Positions 26,763 to 34,750 of a stretch of DNA of 64,000 nucleotides are shown in pieces; within the stretch, counting starts at the first letter, position 1; every line of letters starts with the position of its first letter. Source of the DNA: Candidatus Pyrohabitans jungbluthii (GTDB taxonomy: Archaea; Hydrothermarchaeota; Hydrothermarchaeia; Hydrothermarchaeales; BMS3B); assembly GCA_002010065.2 (NCBI GenBank), contig MTMD02000011.1:5117-69116 (forward strand), given 5' to 3'. The notes beneath the pieces are model-generated. The model saw only the letters and a list, made by a program, of their open reading frames with translations. It ran no database searches and was not told the DNA's origin. Made by a program: the position numbers and the translations under genes.

Positions 26763-27214
26763 TACTCTTCCTCCAGCCTTGCTATCTCTTCCTCAATCCA
26801 GGCAGTGAGCTTCTCCCTGTCGCTGAGCAGGTCCTCTTGCTTCAGCTCGTCCTCGCTGGCAAGCTTTACCCTTACTATCCACGCCTCGTAGGGCGACTCA
26901 TTTATAAGCCTAGGGTTTTCTATTACCTCCTGGTTAATCTCCAGGATTTCCCCACTTACAGGCGAATAAAGCTTGCTCACAAACTTGGCTGACTCCACAT
27001 TTGCAAAAGCTTCGCCCTTCTCAAGCTTCTCCGCGGTTATTGAAAGGTAGTTGAGATAACCAGCGCTCTCCGCAAGGAAGGCGTCTATCCCAATAAGCGC
27101 AGTCTCACCTTCCCGCTTCACCCACAGGTGGGCATTTCTCCCTTTGTAGTAAAGCCTGTCCAGAGGAAATTCATACTCCTTAACCTTCAAAACCTGCTCT
27201 GCCTTGAGTTCCAT
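26762..27214 (-). CDS. H-protein-like lipoyl carrier (GcvH/LbpA family)
   Basis: 150-residue lipoyl-domain protein. The lipoylation site is Lys77 in ANVESAKFVSKLYSPVSGE, as in glycine-cleavage H protein, followed by NPRLINESPYEAWIVRVKL. It is slightly longer than GcvH (about 130) because of a charged C-terminal helix (DREKLTAWIEEEIARLEEE). No glycine-cleavage P or T gene lies nearby. In sulfur-metabolising organisms an H-like protein (LbpA) serves the sHdr system and travels with lipoate assembly genes. Either role is possible; the client is not in the window. Confidence 0.85.
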   Translation of the reverse strand: MELKAEQVLKVKEYEFPLDRLYYKGRNAHLWVKREGETALIGIDAFLAESAGYLNYLSITAEKLEKGEAFANVESAKFVSKLYSPVSGEILEINQEVIENPRLINESPYEAWIVRVKLASEDELKQEDLLSDREKLTAWIEEEIARLEEE

Positions 27215-28219
27215 TCAGTTACCTCCTGCAATAACCCTGGCTGCCTCTTCCACGCTGGGGCTATATTCTAAGGACTCCCTCAGGATATTTAAGATTTTCT
27301 CGTAGCTCGCGCTTTCTCCGGTGAGGCTCTCCTCAAGCTTGCTCATTCGTGCGCCATTTATCGTGGCTCTTACCCAAGCTAGCTCGCCCTCTCTGCGCTC
27401 TGCGATTATCTCCACCTCACCCACGGGAGCGAAAACCAGGTAGCAGCCTTCGGCAATTTTAAGCTCTCTACCATTTACTCCCCTTCCCGGCATGTTCAGC
27501 CACTCCGGCGAGAGATACTTCTTCTCCAGGCGGCGCATCTCCCGCTCTATCTCAGGCGTAAGTTCAGCCTTCTCAAGGCTTCCGAAAAGACTCTCAAAAT
27601 TTTCAATGAGAATGCGCTTCACTTCGCTGGCTGAGAAGCTTCCAAGCTGCTCCCTAAGCGTGGTGAGCCTCTCCTCCATGAGTTCTTTCGCACGGGCTCT
27701 GAAAACCTCATTGGGCAGACGCAGCACTCGCGCCATGAGCTCGCGGTTGAAGTCGAAGAGGATACTGCCGCTCAGCACCTTGCACTCGCCGATTAAACCA
27801 GCGCCGTTGCCTGAGATTTTTCTCTCCCCGACCACGAGATCGTTCGCAGGCTTGTAGCGTGCCTCTAAGCCGAGCTCTTTATACGTTGCAATTACTGGGG
27901 CTAAAAACTTCCTGTAGAAAGAGTCGGTTTTAACCGGCGTGTGGGCGCTGTCCCTGTGAACAATAACATGGTAGAAAAGCTGCTCGCTATCGAGGAGAAC
28001 TATGCCACCACCTATCTCGCGCCTGAAGTAGGGTATCCCATGGCTGCGCATGTATTCCAGGTCAAGCTCCTGCGGGGTGTTGAACAGCCCCAGGGAGACG
28101 TAGCACTCGCGCGTGCGCTGCACCACGAGGGCTTCGATTCCCAGCTTAGCGAGAGCGTGATACACAAGCTGTGTGTCCTTCCAGGGCATAAAACCAAGGT
28201 CAAAGAGTTTAACCGCCAT
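27215..28219 (-). CDS. lplA: Lipoate-protein ligase with C-terminal accessory domain
   Basis: 334-residue ligase that activates lipoate or octanoate and transfers it to a carrier lysine. The catalytic domain covers about residues 1-200: RREIGGGIVLLD near 66-77 and the lysine of ERKISGNGAG at 134. Residues about 240-334 (WLNMPGRGVNGRELKIAEGCYL) resemble the LplB-like accessory domain, so this is the fused sLpl(AB) arrangement. It is directly behind the COG1856-like radical SAM gene and abuts the lipoyl carrier. It probably attaches octanoate before LipS action. Confidence 0.88.
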   Translation of the reverse strand: MAVKLFDLGFMPWKDTQLVYHALAKLGIEALVVQRTRECYVSLGLFNTPQELDLEYMRSHGIPYFRREIGGGIVLLDSEQLFYHVIVHRDSAHTPVKTDSFYRKFLAPVIATYKELGLEARYKPANDLVVGERKISGNGAGLIGECKVLSGSILFDFNRELMARVLRLPNEVFRARAKELMEERLTTLREQLGSFSASEVKRILIENFESLFGSLEKAELTPEIEREMRRLEKKYLSPEWLNMPGRGVNGRELKIAEGCYLVFAPVGEVEIIAERREGELAWVRATINGARMSKLEESLTGESASYEKILNILRESLEYSPSVEEAARVIAGGN

Positions 28220-28222
28220 CGC

Positions 28223-29182
28223 CTACACCAGTGTACAGCACAGCTCTGAGAATCTCAGCTCAAGTCCGCGCTCCTCAGCGTAGCTTAGCGCCTCCTCGCT
28301 GGGGTATGCGATGGTGTTAACACCAGCGTCTATTGCGAGAGTCTCAATCTCAGCTTTTGCTTTAGCAGGCTTTGCACATCCCAGGTTCAGCTTTGCGCGC
28401 GGATTTAAAATTCTCGCAATTGCTATTAGCCTGGCAATCTCTCGAGGTGGAGGTGGAGCCACGCCTTCGAAGGGTGTTCCATAGAGCGGTGAGAGCACCA
28501 CTATAACGATAACCTCAGCATTCGCTTCTGTTATCATGCGAAGCGCCTCATACTCGCCGCGAATCTCTCCGCGATGCAAGCCAACGACGATGTGCGGCGC
28601 TATGCTGAGCCCTTCTCGCTTCAAATGCTCAAGGGCTCTGGAGTAGTCCGCTGGCTTTTTGTTTAGATGGTAAACCTCGGTTATCGTGGCTGAGTCGCCT
28701 ATAATGTCGAGGAGCACCTGCTCCACGCCAGCGCGCTTCAGAGAGAGAGCGTCTTCTTCACCAACCAAACCAGAGTGCACAATCACCTTAAGCCCCATCT
28801 CTCTGAGTTTTTTCATTGCCTGTGCAAAGCGGCGCAGAGGTACGCGCCCTTCGCTATCCGCACCGCCACTTATCAGCATGCCCTCACATCCCTGCTCAAT
28901 GAGCCTCTTTCCTAGGATTAGGAGTTCTTCAGGGCTTGTCACGTGGTGCATGCTCTCCAGGAGCTTTCCCTGACAGTGCTCGCACTTTAGCGCACATGCG
29001 CTGCCTGTGATGCTCACATTCACAAATCTGCGGGGAGAGTTTTTAAAGCTGGCAATTTCATAACGCTTTGCGCTTGGTGCAGAGACGTAGAGCACATCCT
29101 CAAAATTATCCTGTCTCAGCTGCCATGCCCTTTGCAAAAGCTCATCAAGGGGCTTTTCCCTGAGCTCTTCCAAAGCGATCAT
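28223..29182 (-). CDS. Radical SAM protein, LipS-type lipoyl synthase component (COG1856-like)
   Basis: 319-residue radical SAM enzyme of the uncharacterised biotin-synthase-homolog group COG1856. The SAM-cluster ligands C63, C67 and C70 are in SACALKCEHCQGK. The TIM-barrel middle has GMLISGGADSEGRVPL and IAPHIVVGLHRGEIRGEYEAL. The protein ends with two adjacent Cys four residues from the stop (ELCCTLV), a candidate auxiliary-cluster ligand. It is the first gene of the lipoate operon and likely pairs with the gene at 25737 to insert sulfur at the two lipoyl positions. Confidence 0.78.
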   Translation of the reverse strand: MIALEELREKPLDELLQRAWQLRQDNFEDVLYVSAPSAKRYEIASFKNSPRRFVNVSITGSACALKCEHCQGKLLESMHHVTSPEELLILGKRLIEQGCEGMLISGGADSEGRVPLRRFAQAMKKLREMGLKVIVHSGLVGEEDALSLKRAGVEQVLLDIIGDSATITEVYHLNKKPADYSRALEHLKREGLSIAPHIVVGLHRGEIRGEYEALRMITEANAEVIVIVVLSPLYGTPFEGVAPPPPREIARLIAIARILNPRAKLNLGCAKPAKAKAEIETLAIDAGVNTIAYPSEEALSYAEERGLELRFSELCCTLV

Positions 29183-29213
29183 CGCCAGAAGCTATGCAGG
29201 AGTAGTTAAATAT

Positions 29214-29924
29214 TTATCGCAGCAGGTAGAGCGCAGCGCCGGCTCCGAAAATTCCGCCAGCCATGCTGGAAATGAAGTTAACCCCAGCGTTGCTGAGCAA
29301 GCCGCGGCGTTCAAAGGTGGCACCGAGGAGGCTGTCGAAGTTGAAGCCCAGAATGCCACCGACTAGCGATGAGATCAAACAAAGCGCAAGGGAGCCCATG
29401 CCCAGGGCGTAGGCTACGATGCCAATAAACAGCGCCCCCCCAATGCCTGCGAGTTCTCCGAGAAGGGTTACCCCACCGTTTGTGCCATGGGGCACTTCCT
29501 TGAGGGTGGTTATGAGCACAGGATTTCTCCTGCTCAGCACCCCAAGCTCAGACGATAGTGTGTCTGCGGTTACTGTAGCAACACTGGCGAGGTAGCCCGC
29601 AAGAAAAAAGGTAGAAGAGCTGTCCAGATAATAAAGCCCCGCGAAGACTGTGGGAAGCGCCCCATTGGCGATCACATTAATCGCCTTTCTCCGCCCCCCA
29701 TGGGGCTCAGAAACGTTGAGCTCCTTCTTGTAGGAGTATTTGTACTTCGTGGTGGCAAAGCCAAGAAAAAGAAAGCACAGCAGGAGAGTCAGCCACTTGT
29801 ATCCGGCGAAAAAGTAGACAAGAATGCCCATGAGCACAGCAACGGCAGTGCCGAGGGCGTCCAGCACCCTCTTTTTGTATATCAAAACACCTAAGGCAAG
29901 GCAAATTAAAAGGGCAAGATACAT
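29214..29924 (-). CDS. DUF92 membrane protein (VTE6/TMEM19 family)
   Basis: 236-residue membrane protein with about six TM segments. The DUF92 pattern is visible: LDALGTAVAVLMGILVYFF, EPHGGRRKAINVIANGALP, ATVTADTLSSELGVLSRRNPVLITT, and HGTNGGVTLLGELAGIGG. Plant VTE6 in this family is a phytyl-phosphate kinase, so an isoprenoid-phosphate kinase role is conceivable in archaea but unproven. Its ribosome-binding site GGAGGT is buried in a perfect hairpin just upstream (29931-29949). Confidence 0.85.
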   Translation of the reverse strand: MYLALLICLALGVLIYKKRVLDALGTAVAVLMGILVYFFAGYKWLTLLLCFLFLGFATTKYKYSYKKELNVSEPHGGRRKAINVIANGALPTVFAGLYYLDSSSTFFLAGYLASVATVTADTLSSELGVLSRRNPVLITTLKEVPHGTNGGVTLLGELAGIGGALFIGIVAYALGMGSLALCLISSLVGGILGFNFDSLLGATFERRGLLSNAGVNFISSMAGGIFGAGAALYLLR

Positions 29925-29930
29925 AATTAT

Positions 29931-29949
29931 AACCTCCGTAGCGGAGGTT
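29931..29949 (-). promoter_or_regulatory. Hairpin enclosing the DUF92 ribosome-binding site
   Basis: AACCTCCG-TAG-CGGAGGTT is an 8-bp perfect stem with a 3-base loop. On the minus strand the 3' arm contains GGAGGTT, seven bases before the DUF92 ATG. It lies between the S3Ae stop and that start, so it could block translation, or end transcription of rps3ae. Confidence 0.6.
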
Positions 29950-29953
29950 TGTT

Positions 29954-30589
29954 TTACGCTTCGGCTGCAGAAGCCTCTTGCGAAACCTGCTGCACCTGCT
30001 GCGCAGGATACTCCAGAACCTTTATCTTTCTTACCTCAACCCGCTTAAGCGGGTATATCTTGCTTGCTTCCCGGTACATGCTCGCGGAGATCTTACCAGC
30101 CACAACCTCCTGCACAAAGGTATCGAGGTCCCTCTCCTCAGCCGCAGCCTTTACCATGTCCACCAGTATTTTCCTTATGGCGCGCTCCTGCGATGTCTGT
30201 GCTCTGCCAAAGGCAAGGGCGATGACACGAATTCTGAGCTTATGACCGTCTTTGGTTGTCACATCCACTATACCTTCGACGCGCGTACTCTTCCTGCGAA
30301 TCTGGCTGCGCATGTACTCCCGTGAAAGGCTCTGGCCCTTGAAGCGCGTGTAGGCGTTGTTTCCGCGAACCTCTGTAATCTGGAACCTGAGCTTGATGTG
30401 CTGCTTTGTGAAGTCACCGGAGATGTCCTTCATTGTGGTCTCTATAACTCTCCCTATAAGCTGCTCGGGGCTGCTTGCGAGGGTTTCGCCGACCTTTACC
30501 TCACCAAACATCTTTGGAGCTAAGATATCATACCACTTCTTTGTCTTCCAGGTATCTATCTTCCTTCTCTTTACCGCAACTCTTGCCAA
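29954..30589 (-). CDS. rps3ae: 30S ribosomal protein S3Ae (eS1)
   Basis: 211-residue small-subunit protein specific to archaea and eukaryotes. Features are KRRKIDTWKTKKWYDILAPKMFGE at the start, GRVIETTMKDISGDFTKQHIKLRFQI, RFKGQSLSREYMRSQIRRKST and the C-terminal YPLKRVEVRKIKVLEYP. A short Gln/Ala-rich tail ends the protein. It is a stand-alone ribosomal gene outside the main operon, as is common in archaea. Confidence 0.96.
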   Translation of the reverse strand: MARVAVKRRKIDTWKTKKWYDILAPKMFGEVKVGETLASSPEQLIGRVIETTMKDISGDFTKQHIKLRFQITEVRGNNAYTRFKGQSLSREYMRSQIRRKSTRVEGIVDVTTKDGHKLRIRVIALAFGRAQTSQERAIRKILVDMVKAAAEERDLDTFVQEVVAGKISASMYREASKIYPLKRVEVRKIKVLEYPAQQVQQVSQEASAAEA

Positions 30590-30721
30590 TAAAATTCCTC
30601 CATCAGAGTGATTCAGATAAAAATCTCTTAAGGTCTTTACTGCCCTACCGTTAAAAAAGTTTTTGGAGAGGCTTGGTATGTTTGAGTGGTAGCCAAAGTT
30701 AAAAAACTCTCAAATGATACA

Positions 30722-30760
30722 AAATATATAAATAAGTGTTAAGTAAAACCCTATATATAC
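30722..30760 (+). promoter_or_regulatory. Tandem TATA-like elements ahead of the signalling island
   Basis: AAATATATAAATA (30722-30734) and CTATATATAC (30751-30760) stand upstream of the gene at 30793, between it and the divergent S3Ae gene. Either could serve as its promoter. The second would start transcription close to 30780. Confidence 0.5.
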
Positions 30761-30792
30761 ATGCATATTATTGGATAATGGGGGTGAGGGAA

Positions 30793-31347
30793 ATGGAAGA
30801 TTCCACTGAAAATGCGGCTGTTCAAGCCTGCGAGGTGAGGAAGAAAACTCAGTGGCGTGTTTTTTGGGCGCTTGTGATTCTTGTAGTGGGTCTTGTCCTA
30901 TTTATGCCGGTGAAGCTTATAACAACTGAGCGGGGCTACCCTGCTTTGTGGTTCATTGCCTACACAGCATTTGCGATTTCAGCCTTCATAGTTCTTGGCG
31001 GGCTTATAATGAAAAAGCGCTGCCTGCCTGCGGTTCCACCTCCTTTTATTAAGAGCGTGAGTGAGGTGGAACAACCTTTACCTGGCGATGTCGAAGTGGA
31101 GCTTTCACCTGAGGATAGGGAACTCCTTTACAGCATAAAGGAGCTTATTAACTGGTTTGAAGAGGAAAAAATCAGGAAAGCAAGGTACCACGATTACCGT
31201 GCTCGCGTTGCCGAACTTGAGCGCTGGTTGAGGATGGGTATAAAGAAGGACATCGAGATAAGAAATCTCAGAAAGGAACTAAAGCAGCTTAAGGAGGAGC
31301 TTGAGAGGGTGAGGGCAGCCCACAATGAAGGTAGAGAAACTTCTTGA
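30793..31347 (+). CDS. Two-TM coiled-coil protein, paralog A of the signalling island
   Basis: 184-residue protein of unknown family. Two TM helices (WRVFWALVILVVGLVLFM and LWFIAYTAFAISAFIVLGGL) with a short outside loop are followed by a cytosolic tail. The tail has SPEDRELLYSIKELINWF, VAELERWLRMGIKKDIEIRN and a coiled coil. The same plan and motifs occur in the gene at 36184, and the ELERW segment matches the C-terminal linker of the globin sensor next door. ATG 30793 is preferred because GGTGAGG lies just before it; ATG 30778 is an alternative. The stop overlaps the sensor gene by 23 bases. Confidence 0.75.
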   Translation: MEDSTENAAVQACEVRKKTQWRVFWALVILVVGLVLFMPVKLITTERGYPALWFIAYTAFAISAFIVLGGLIMKKRCLPAVPPPFIKSVSEVEQPLPGDVEVELSPEDRELLYSIKELINWFEEEKIRKARYHDYRARVAELERWLRMGIKKDIEIRNLRKELKQLKEELERVRAAHNEGRETS

Positions 31348-32356
31348 AAAAGACTGGGAGACTCTTAAAAGCTACCTTGAAATCACTAGAGAGGATGAAA
31401 AGAGGCTGGAGAAAATAGGTGAGGTGCTGCTCAGGCAACATAAGGAGATACTCGATCTTTTTTATGAGCACCTCTTGAGCTTCGACGAGACATCGCGTTT
31501 TTTCCCCAGGGAGGTGAGCGTAGAGAAGGTTAAACTCAAGCAGATGGAATACTTCAAGAGACTGACTCAGGGCAACTACGACTTGGAATACCTTAGGGAT
31601 AGAACCAGAGTTGGCATAGCCCACGACCGCATCACCTTGCCTGCGCGTTGGTACCTTGGCGCCTACAGGAAGTACCTGGAGCTGCTGATGCCCCAGATAT
31701 GTAAAGCTCTGTTTCCGGGCAGTGAAAAGGTGCTCCATTATATTGAGAGCCTGCTGAAGGTGATCTTCCTCGACATGGTTGTTGCGATAGAGACCTACAT
31801 CGCTCTGCGCGAAGGCAAGCTGCAGGAAAGCAGGGAGCACTTCAAGAGGATATTCGAAGGCGCAAACGATGCTATATTCCTCATCCGCACCGATTATGTA
31901 ATAGAGGATGCAAATCCCGCCGCACTAAAATTGCTGAAGCTTGACAGAAGCGACGTGGTGGGAAAGAAATGTTATGAGATTATCCACGGGAGTAAGAGCA
32001 TGTGCACTCAGGTGCCATGCACAATTAAAGAGGTGCTGGAGAAGGGTGAGGTGCATGGAGTTATACACAAACATTACGACTGCGATGGCAATGCAATAAC
32101 CGTCGAGATATCCGCCTCAGGGATAAGGGACAGCGAGGGCAACATAGTAAAAGTGGTTGAGTCTGCAAGGGATATAACTCCGAGGGAGATGGTGAGGAAG
32201 GAACTTGAAAAGCACATCGCCGAGCTTGAGCGCTGGCAAAAGATGACCGTGGAAAGGGAATTGAGGATGGTTGAGCTTAAGGAGGAGAACCGCAGGTTAA
32301 GAGAGGAGCTGAACAGGCTGAAGAAGCTGTGTGCCAATATAGAAGGGGATGAGTAG
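31325..32356 (+). CDS. Protoglobin-PAS sensor protein without kinase domain
   Basis: 343 residues. Residues 1-165 are a globin-coupled-sensor/protoglobin domain: the proximal heme His is His100 in RVGIAHDRITLPARWYLGAYRKYLEL. Residues 172-286 are a PAS domain with three Cys (C216, C227, C232). Residues 290-335 form a coiled coil with ELERWQKMTVERELRMVELK, the linker usually found before archaeal histidine-kinase domains. No kinase or output domain follows. It overlaps the next gene, a kinase, by eight bases, so it probably senses oxygen, CO or NO via heme and passes the signal to that partner. Confidence 0.88.
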   Translation: MKVEKLLEKDWETLKSYLEITREDEKRLEKIGEVLLRQHKEILDLFYEHLLSFDETSRFFPREVSVEKVKLKQMEYFKRLTQGNYDLEYLRDRTRVGIAHDRITLPARWYLGAYRKYLELLMPQICKALFPGSEKVLHYIESLLKVIFLDMVVAIETYIALREGKLQESREHFKRIFEGANDAIFLIRTDYVIEDANPAALKLLKLDRSDVVGKKCYEIIHGSKSMCTQVPCTIKEVLEKGEVHGVIHKHYDCDGNAITVEISASGIRDSEGNIVKVVESARDITPREMVRKELEKHIAELERWQKMTVERELRMVELKEENRRLREELNRLKKLCANIEGDE

Positions 32357-34379
32357 CACGCCGACCCAGAGAAGAAGTACCGAAAAGGAGATTCTTAAAA
32401 GGATGTACGCCACCCTGAGCGGGATAAACCATGCGATTATCCATGCGAAGACGCGAGAAGAACTCTTCGAGGAGGCGTGCAGAGTAGCGGTTGAAAAGGG
32501 CAGGTTCAGGATGGCATGGATTGGCGTGGTAGAGGGAAGCGTGGTCAAGCCGGTTGCAGTGCGTGGACATGTGGCTGGTTACCTTGACAAAGTAAAAATT
32601 TCTTTAGAAGCTGTGTCTTCAGGGAGAGAACCTACGGGAAGGGCGATAAAGGAAGGCAGGATAGTTATAAACCCGGACACCAGAACCAACCCCGAGGTGG
32701 GGCCATGGAGGGAGGAGATGCTCAAGCGGGGCTATCTCTCCTCTGCGGCTATCCCTCTCAGGGAGGGGGACAGGGTAATAGGCGCTTTCAACCTCTATGC
32801 CTCTGAGCCTGGTTTTTTCGATGAGGAAGAGGTTGCCCTGGTTGAGCAGCTCGCCCAGGACATATCCTTTGGTCTGGACCATATTAAAAAGCTGGAGGAG
32901 CTCAGGGAAAGCGAATTAAGGTACAGAATGCTGGTGGAAACCTCACCCTTCGCTGTGGTACTCTTCTCTGAAGGCAGGATTGTATATGCCAATCCGGCGG
33001 CAGTGAAGCTTGCGGAGGCATCGAGTTTGGAGGAGCTTCTGGACAAGCATGTGCTTGAGTTTGTACTCCCCAAATATCATTCCCTTGTTCAGGAGAGAAT
33101 CAAGCGGGTGGGAAGGGGTGAGATTGCCCCTCCTGCGGAGATGGAGCTACTAACGCTGAGGGGCAATGTTGTTGTGGCTGAGGTGATGGGTTCGCCTGTA
33201 ATCTACCAGGGAAAGCCTGCGATTCAGTTAGTTATCCGCGACATCACCGAACACAAAAAGGCGGAGGAGAGGATTAAGGAGCTATCCCAGTTTCCTGAGA
33301 AGAACCCAAATCCAATTTTCAGGGTGAGAAAAGACGGCGAAATTCTGTACCACAACCCAGGGGTGTTTAACTATGTCAGCGACGCCAAGGATGTCAGGAA
33401 CCTCCTGCCCCCCAACTACGAAGAGCTGGTGAGAAGGGCATGTGACTCAGGAGAGGAAATCAGAGCAGAGCACAGGTTCGGAGACAGGTACATCGATTAC
33501 ATCATTTTACCTGTTTCTAAAACAGTGGCTCATATTTATGGGAGGGATATAACCGAGAAGAAGCGAGCCGAAGAGGAGCTAAAGAGGTATGCGGAGGAGC
33601 TTGAGAAGAGCCAGAAGGCTCTTCTGAACATACTCGAAGATGAGCGTGAGGCAAGGGAGAAATTGGAGAAGGCTTATGGGGAACTCAAGACGCTGGATAC
33701 GCTGAAGGATGACATCATCGCCAACGTGAGCCACGAACTTCGCACTCCGATGACCATAGCCAAGGGTTTTGCGGAACTCGCCCTAGATGAGCAGAATGAA
33801 GAGGAACGCAAAAAAGAGCTTATGAAGATACTCGAGGCACTTGAAAAGCAGAACGCAATAATAGGCGACCTCATTGCCATGGCAGAAGCATCCAAAGAAA
33901 AGCTTAAGCTTCGCAGTTCCCACTTCTCCATTAAAGATTTAATTTCGCATGCCATTGTGGAGAAAAAGAAGGACATATCCAAGAAGGGCATTAAACTGGA
34001 GCTTCAGGTGGAAGATTTTGATGTTAAGGGAGATTTCGACAAACTCAAGCATGCGCTTATAAATCTCATAGACAACGCCATAAAGTTTAACCGTCCGCAG
34101 GGTAAAATATTAATAAAAGCCCGAAAGGGGAAGAACAGTGCAATTATCTCGGTGAGCGACACGGGTATAGGGATACCTGAGAACCTCTTACCAAAGATCT
34201 TTGAGCCTCTCTTCCAGGGTGATGCCTCCATAAAGCGCAAGTATGGAGGCACGGGAATGGGGCTTGCAGTGGTAAGAACCATAGTCGAGGCACATGGCGG
34301 TGAAGTTTATGCGGAGAGCACCCCTGGTGAGGGTTCAACATTTACACTGGTGCTCCCTTTGGGGGCTGGAGGTGGATGA
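32349..34379 (+). CDS. GAF-PAS-PAS sensor histidine kinase
   Basis: 676-residue soluble kinase with no TM segments. The GAF domain spans about residues 15-185 (FRMAWIGVVEGSVVKPVAV to ALVEQLAQDISFGLDHI). PAS1 is about 190-305, and a more degenerate PAS2 about 310-400. A coiled coil is followed by HisKA with phospho-acceptor His462 in NVSHELRTPMT. HATPase_c follows, with N box NLIDNAIKF, G1 box VSDTGIGIP and G2 box GGTGMGLAV. The overlap with the globin sensor suggests a two-protein sensing unit, and the receiver at 34382 is the likely phosphate acceptor. Confidence 0.93.
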   Translation: MSSTPTQRRSTEKEILKRMYATLSGINHAIIHAKTREELFEEACRVAVEKGRFRMAWIGVVEGSVVKPVAVRGHVAGYLDKVKISLEAVSSGREPTGRAIKEGRIVINPDTRTNPEVGPWREEMLKRGYLSSAAIPLREGDRVIGAFNLYASEPGFFDEEEVALVEQLAQDISFGLDHIKKLEELRESELRYRMLVETSPFAVVLFSEGRIVYANPAAVKLAEASSLEELLDKHVLEFVLPKYHSLVQERIKRVGRGEIAPPAEMELLTLRGNVVVAEVMGSPVIYQGKPAIQLVIRDITEHKKAEERIKELSQFPEKNPNPIFRVRKDGEILYHNPGVFNYVSDAKDVRNLLPPNYEELVRRACDSGEEIRAEHRFGDRYIDYIILPVSKTVAHIYGRDITEKKRAEEELKRYAEELEKSQKALLNILEDEREAREKLEKAYGELKTLDTLKDDIIANVSHELRTPMTIAKGFAELALDEQNEEERKKELMKILEALEKQNAIIGDLIAMAEASKEKLKLRSSHFSIKDLISHAIVEKKKDISKKGIKLELQVEDFDVKGDFDKLKHALINLIDNAIKFNRPQGKILIKARKGKNSAIISVSDTGIGIPENLLPKIFEPLFQGDASIKRKYGGTGMGLAVVRTIVEAHGGEVYAESTPGEGSTFTLVLPLGAGGG

Positions 34380-34381
34380 AA

Positions 34382-34750
34382 ATGCCAAAGGTTCTGGTGG
34401 TGGATGACGAGCGTGACATGCTGAGGCTCGTAAAGAATATACTTAGTGGAGAGTTTGAGGTAATTGAGGCTGAGAGTGGAGAGAAAGCCCTGAAGCTTGT
34501 AGAAAAGGAGATGCCTGACATAATCCTTCTCGACATAATGATGCCGGGCATGGACGGGTGGGATTTTCTGGAGAAGTTCCGCAGGCTCGAAGGCGCGGAG
34601 CGTGTGCCTGTGATAATGTTCACTATACGCAGTGAAGCCAGCGAGGTGCTCTCAGGCATGGCTGTGGAGGGTGTGGTGGACTACATAACAAAGCCCTTTG
34701 ACCCTGAAGACCTTAAGATGCGCATTAGGCGGGCGATAAAAAATGAGTGA
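34382..34750 (+). CDS. Response regulator, receiver domain only (CheY-like)
   Basis: 122 residues forming one receiver domain. The acidic pair is in VLVVDDERDM, the phospho-acceptor is Asp51 in IILLDIMMPGMDG, the conserved Thr is in IMFTIRSEA, and the Lys is in YITKPFDPEDL. There is no DNA-binding output domain, so it must act by protein contact. ATG 34382 is preferred to ATG 34376 because GGAGGTG at 34368-34374 is spaced seven bases from it. The end overlaps the ATPase gene by eight bases, which hints that the ATPase is its target. Confidence 0.93.
   Translation: MPKVLVVDDERDMLRLVKNILSGEFEVIEAESGEKALKLVEKEMPDIILLDIMMPGMDGWDFLEKFRRLEGAERVPVIMFTIRSEASEVLSGMAVEGVVDYITKPFDPEDLKMRIRRAIKNE

Noticed and set aside
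27215-28219. Biotin-protein ligase
   Set aside because: The RRxxGGGxV and KISGN motifs and the lipoyl carrier next door indicate lipoate ligase.
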